Shown: positions 5,052 to 5,215 of the stretch, in pieces
How the letters are laid out: each line of letters starts with the position of its first letter
How positions within the stretch are numbered: the first letter of the stretch is position 1
Assembly (NCBI GenBank): GCA_002369025.1
Contig: DFDV01000209.1
Span: 1 to 5,215, forward strand
DNA length: 5,215 nt
Source of the DNA: Treponema sp. UBA3819
GTDB lineage: Bacteria; Spirochaetota; Spirochaetia; Treponematales; Treponemataceae
Direction of reading: 5' to 3'
The notes under the pieces: model-generated
What the model saw: only the letters and a program-made list of their open reading frames with translations
Databases searched by the model: none
What the model was told of the DNA's origin: nothing
Made by a program: the position numbers and the translations under genes

Positions 5052-5215
5052 TTATTGTGATAATTCCTTCTGCAATTTTTTGACTTCCATAAGTGGAAGA
5101 TCTGTATACTTTGCCACAACGTCTATTGGAACATTGTCTTTCAGCATTCGCTGAGCCGCATCCATTGCCTTCTTACGTTCGCCCTGTTCCAGCCCCTGTT
5201 CCATTCCGGCCTTGA
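5052..5215 (-). CDS. C-terminal end of a second Rpn-family nuclease / putative transposase (start outside window)
   Basis: On the minus strand a frame is open from the right edge to TAA at 5054-5052, giving 53 residues. They contain the charged repeat GMEQGLEQGERKK and then AAQRMLKDNVPIDVVAKYTDLPLMEVKKLQ. This is the usual C-terminal ending of Rpn/TIGR01784 proteins: a variable G-x-E-x-G tail followed by a short helical module resembling (LL..G...e.IA..tgLs..EI..L). The nuclease core lies beyond the window and cannot be judged, so whether the gene is intact is unknown. It has the same strand and family as the left-edge gene, but is a separate locus about 4.3 kb away. Confidence 0.85.
   Translation of the reverse strand, partial: KAGMEQGLEQGERKKAMDAAQRMLKDNVPIDVVAKYTDLPLMEVKKLQKELSQ

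Noticed and set aside
4892..5083. 63-codon plus-strand open frame
   Set aside because: It is a translation of the CACGGAT/ATCTGTG repeats and runs into the right-edge nuclease gene on the other strand.

Overview
The window looks like chromosomal DNA of a host-associated spirochaete, most likely a gut or rumen Treponema. Three things suggest this: (i) parts of two Rpn/TIGR01784-type PD-(D/E)XK nuclease genes, a family greatly expanded in Treponema; (ii) two tandem porin-like outer-membrane proteins with short AFA-type signal peptides and no closely recognisable Pfam-type domain; (iii) intergenic DNA full of short interspersed repeats. The genus is an inference from gene content; no rRNA or housekeeping marker is present.

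Layout, left to right. Positions 1-735 (minus strand) hold the N-terminal 245 codons of an Rpn-family nuclease that runs off the left edge in a tandem 12-nt repeat. Positions 736-1035 carry no credible gene: an AT-rich part next to the nuclease start and a GC-rich part with two strong hairpins next to the recombinase stop. Positions 1036-1632 (minus) encode a complete 198-residue serine recombinase that closely resembles the Mpi master DNA invertase of Bacteroides. A 185-bp divergent intergenic region (1633-1817) separates it from two plus-strand genes, 1818-3035 and 3080-4438, which encode paralogous exported beta-barrel proteins and probably form one transcript, since only 44 bp with no terminator lie between them. 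A hairpin and a canonical T-tailed terminator (4445-4510) end this unit.

Positions 4511-5051 have no gene and are nearly all repeat structure: two copies plus one half copy of a CACGGAT/ATCTGTG stem-loop repeat, and between the two full copies a roughly 186-bp long imperfect palindrome with 12-bp perfect ends (AAAAAATGGCGC). The last 53 codons of a second Rpn-type gene (minus strand) run off the right edge.

Biologically, the notable arrangement is a phase-variation-type DNA invertase transcribed away from a pair of surface porins. In Bacteroides fragilis, Mpi inverts promoters of surface loci in trans, so a surface-variation role is a reasonable hypothesis. I could not find a convincing pair of invertase crossover sites inside this window, so the target may lie elsewhere. 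The strongest unexplained element is the long palindrome at 4653-4838.
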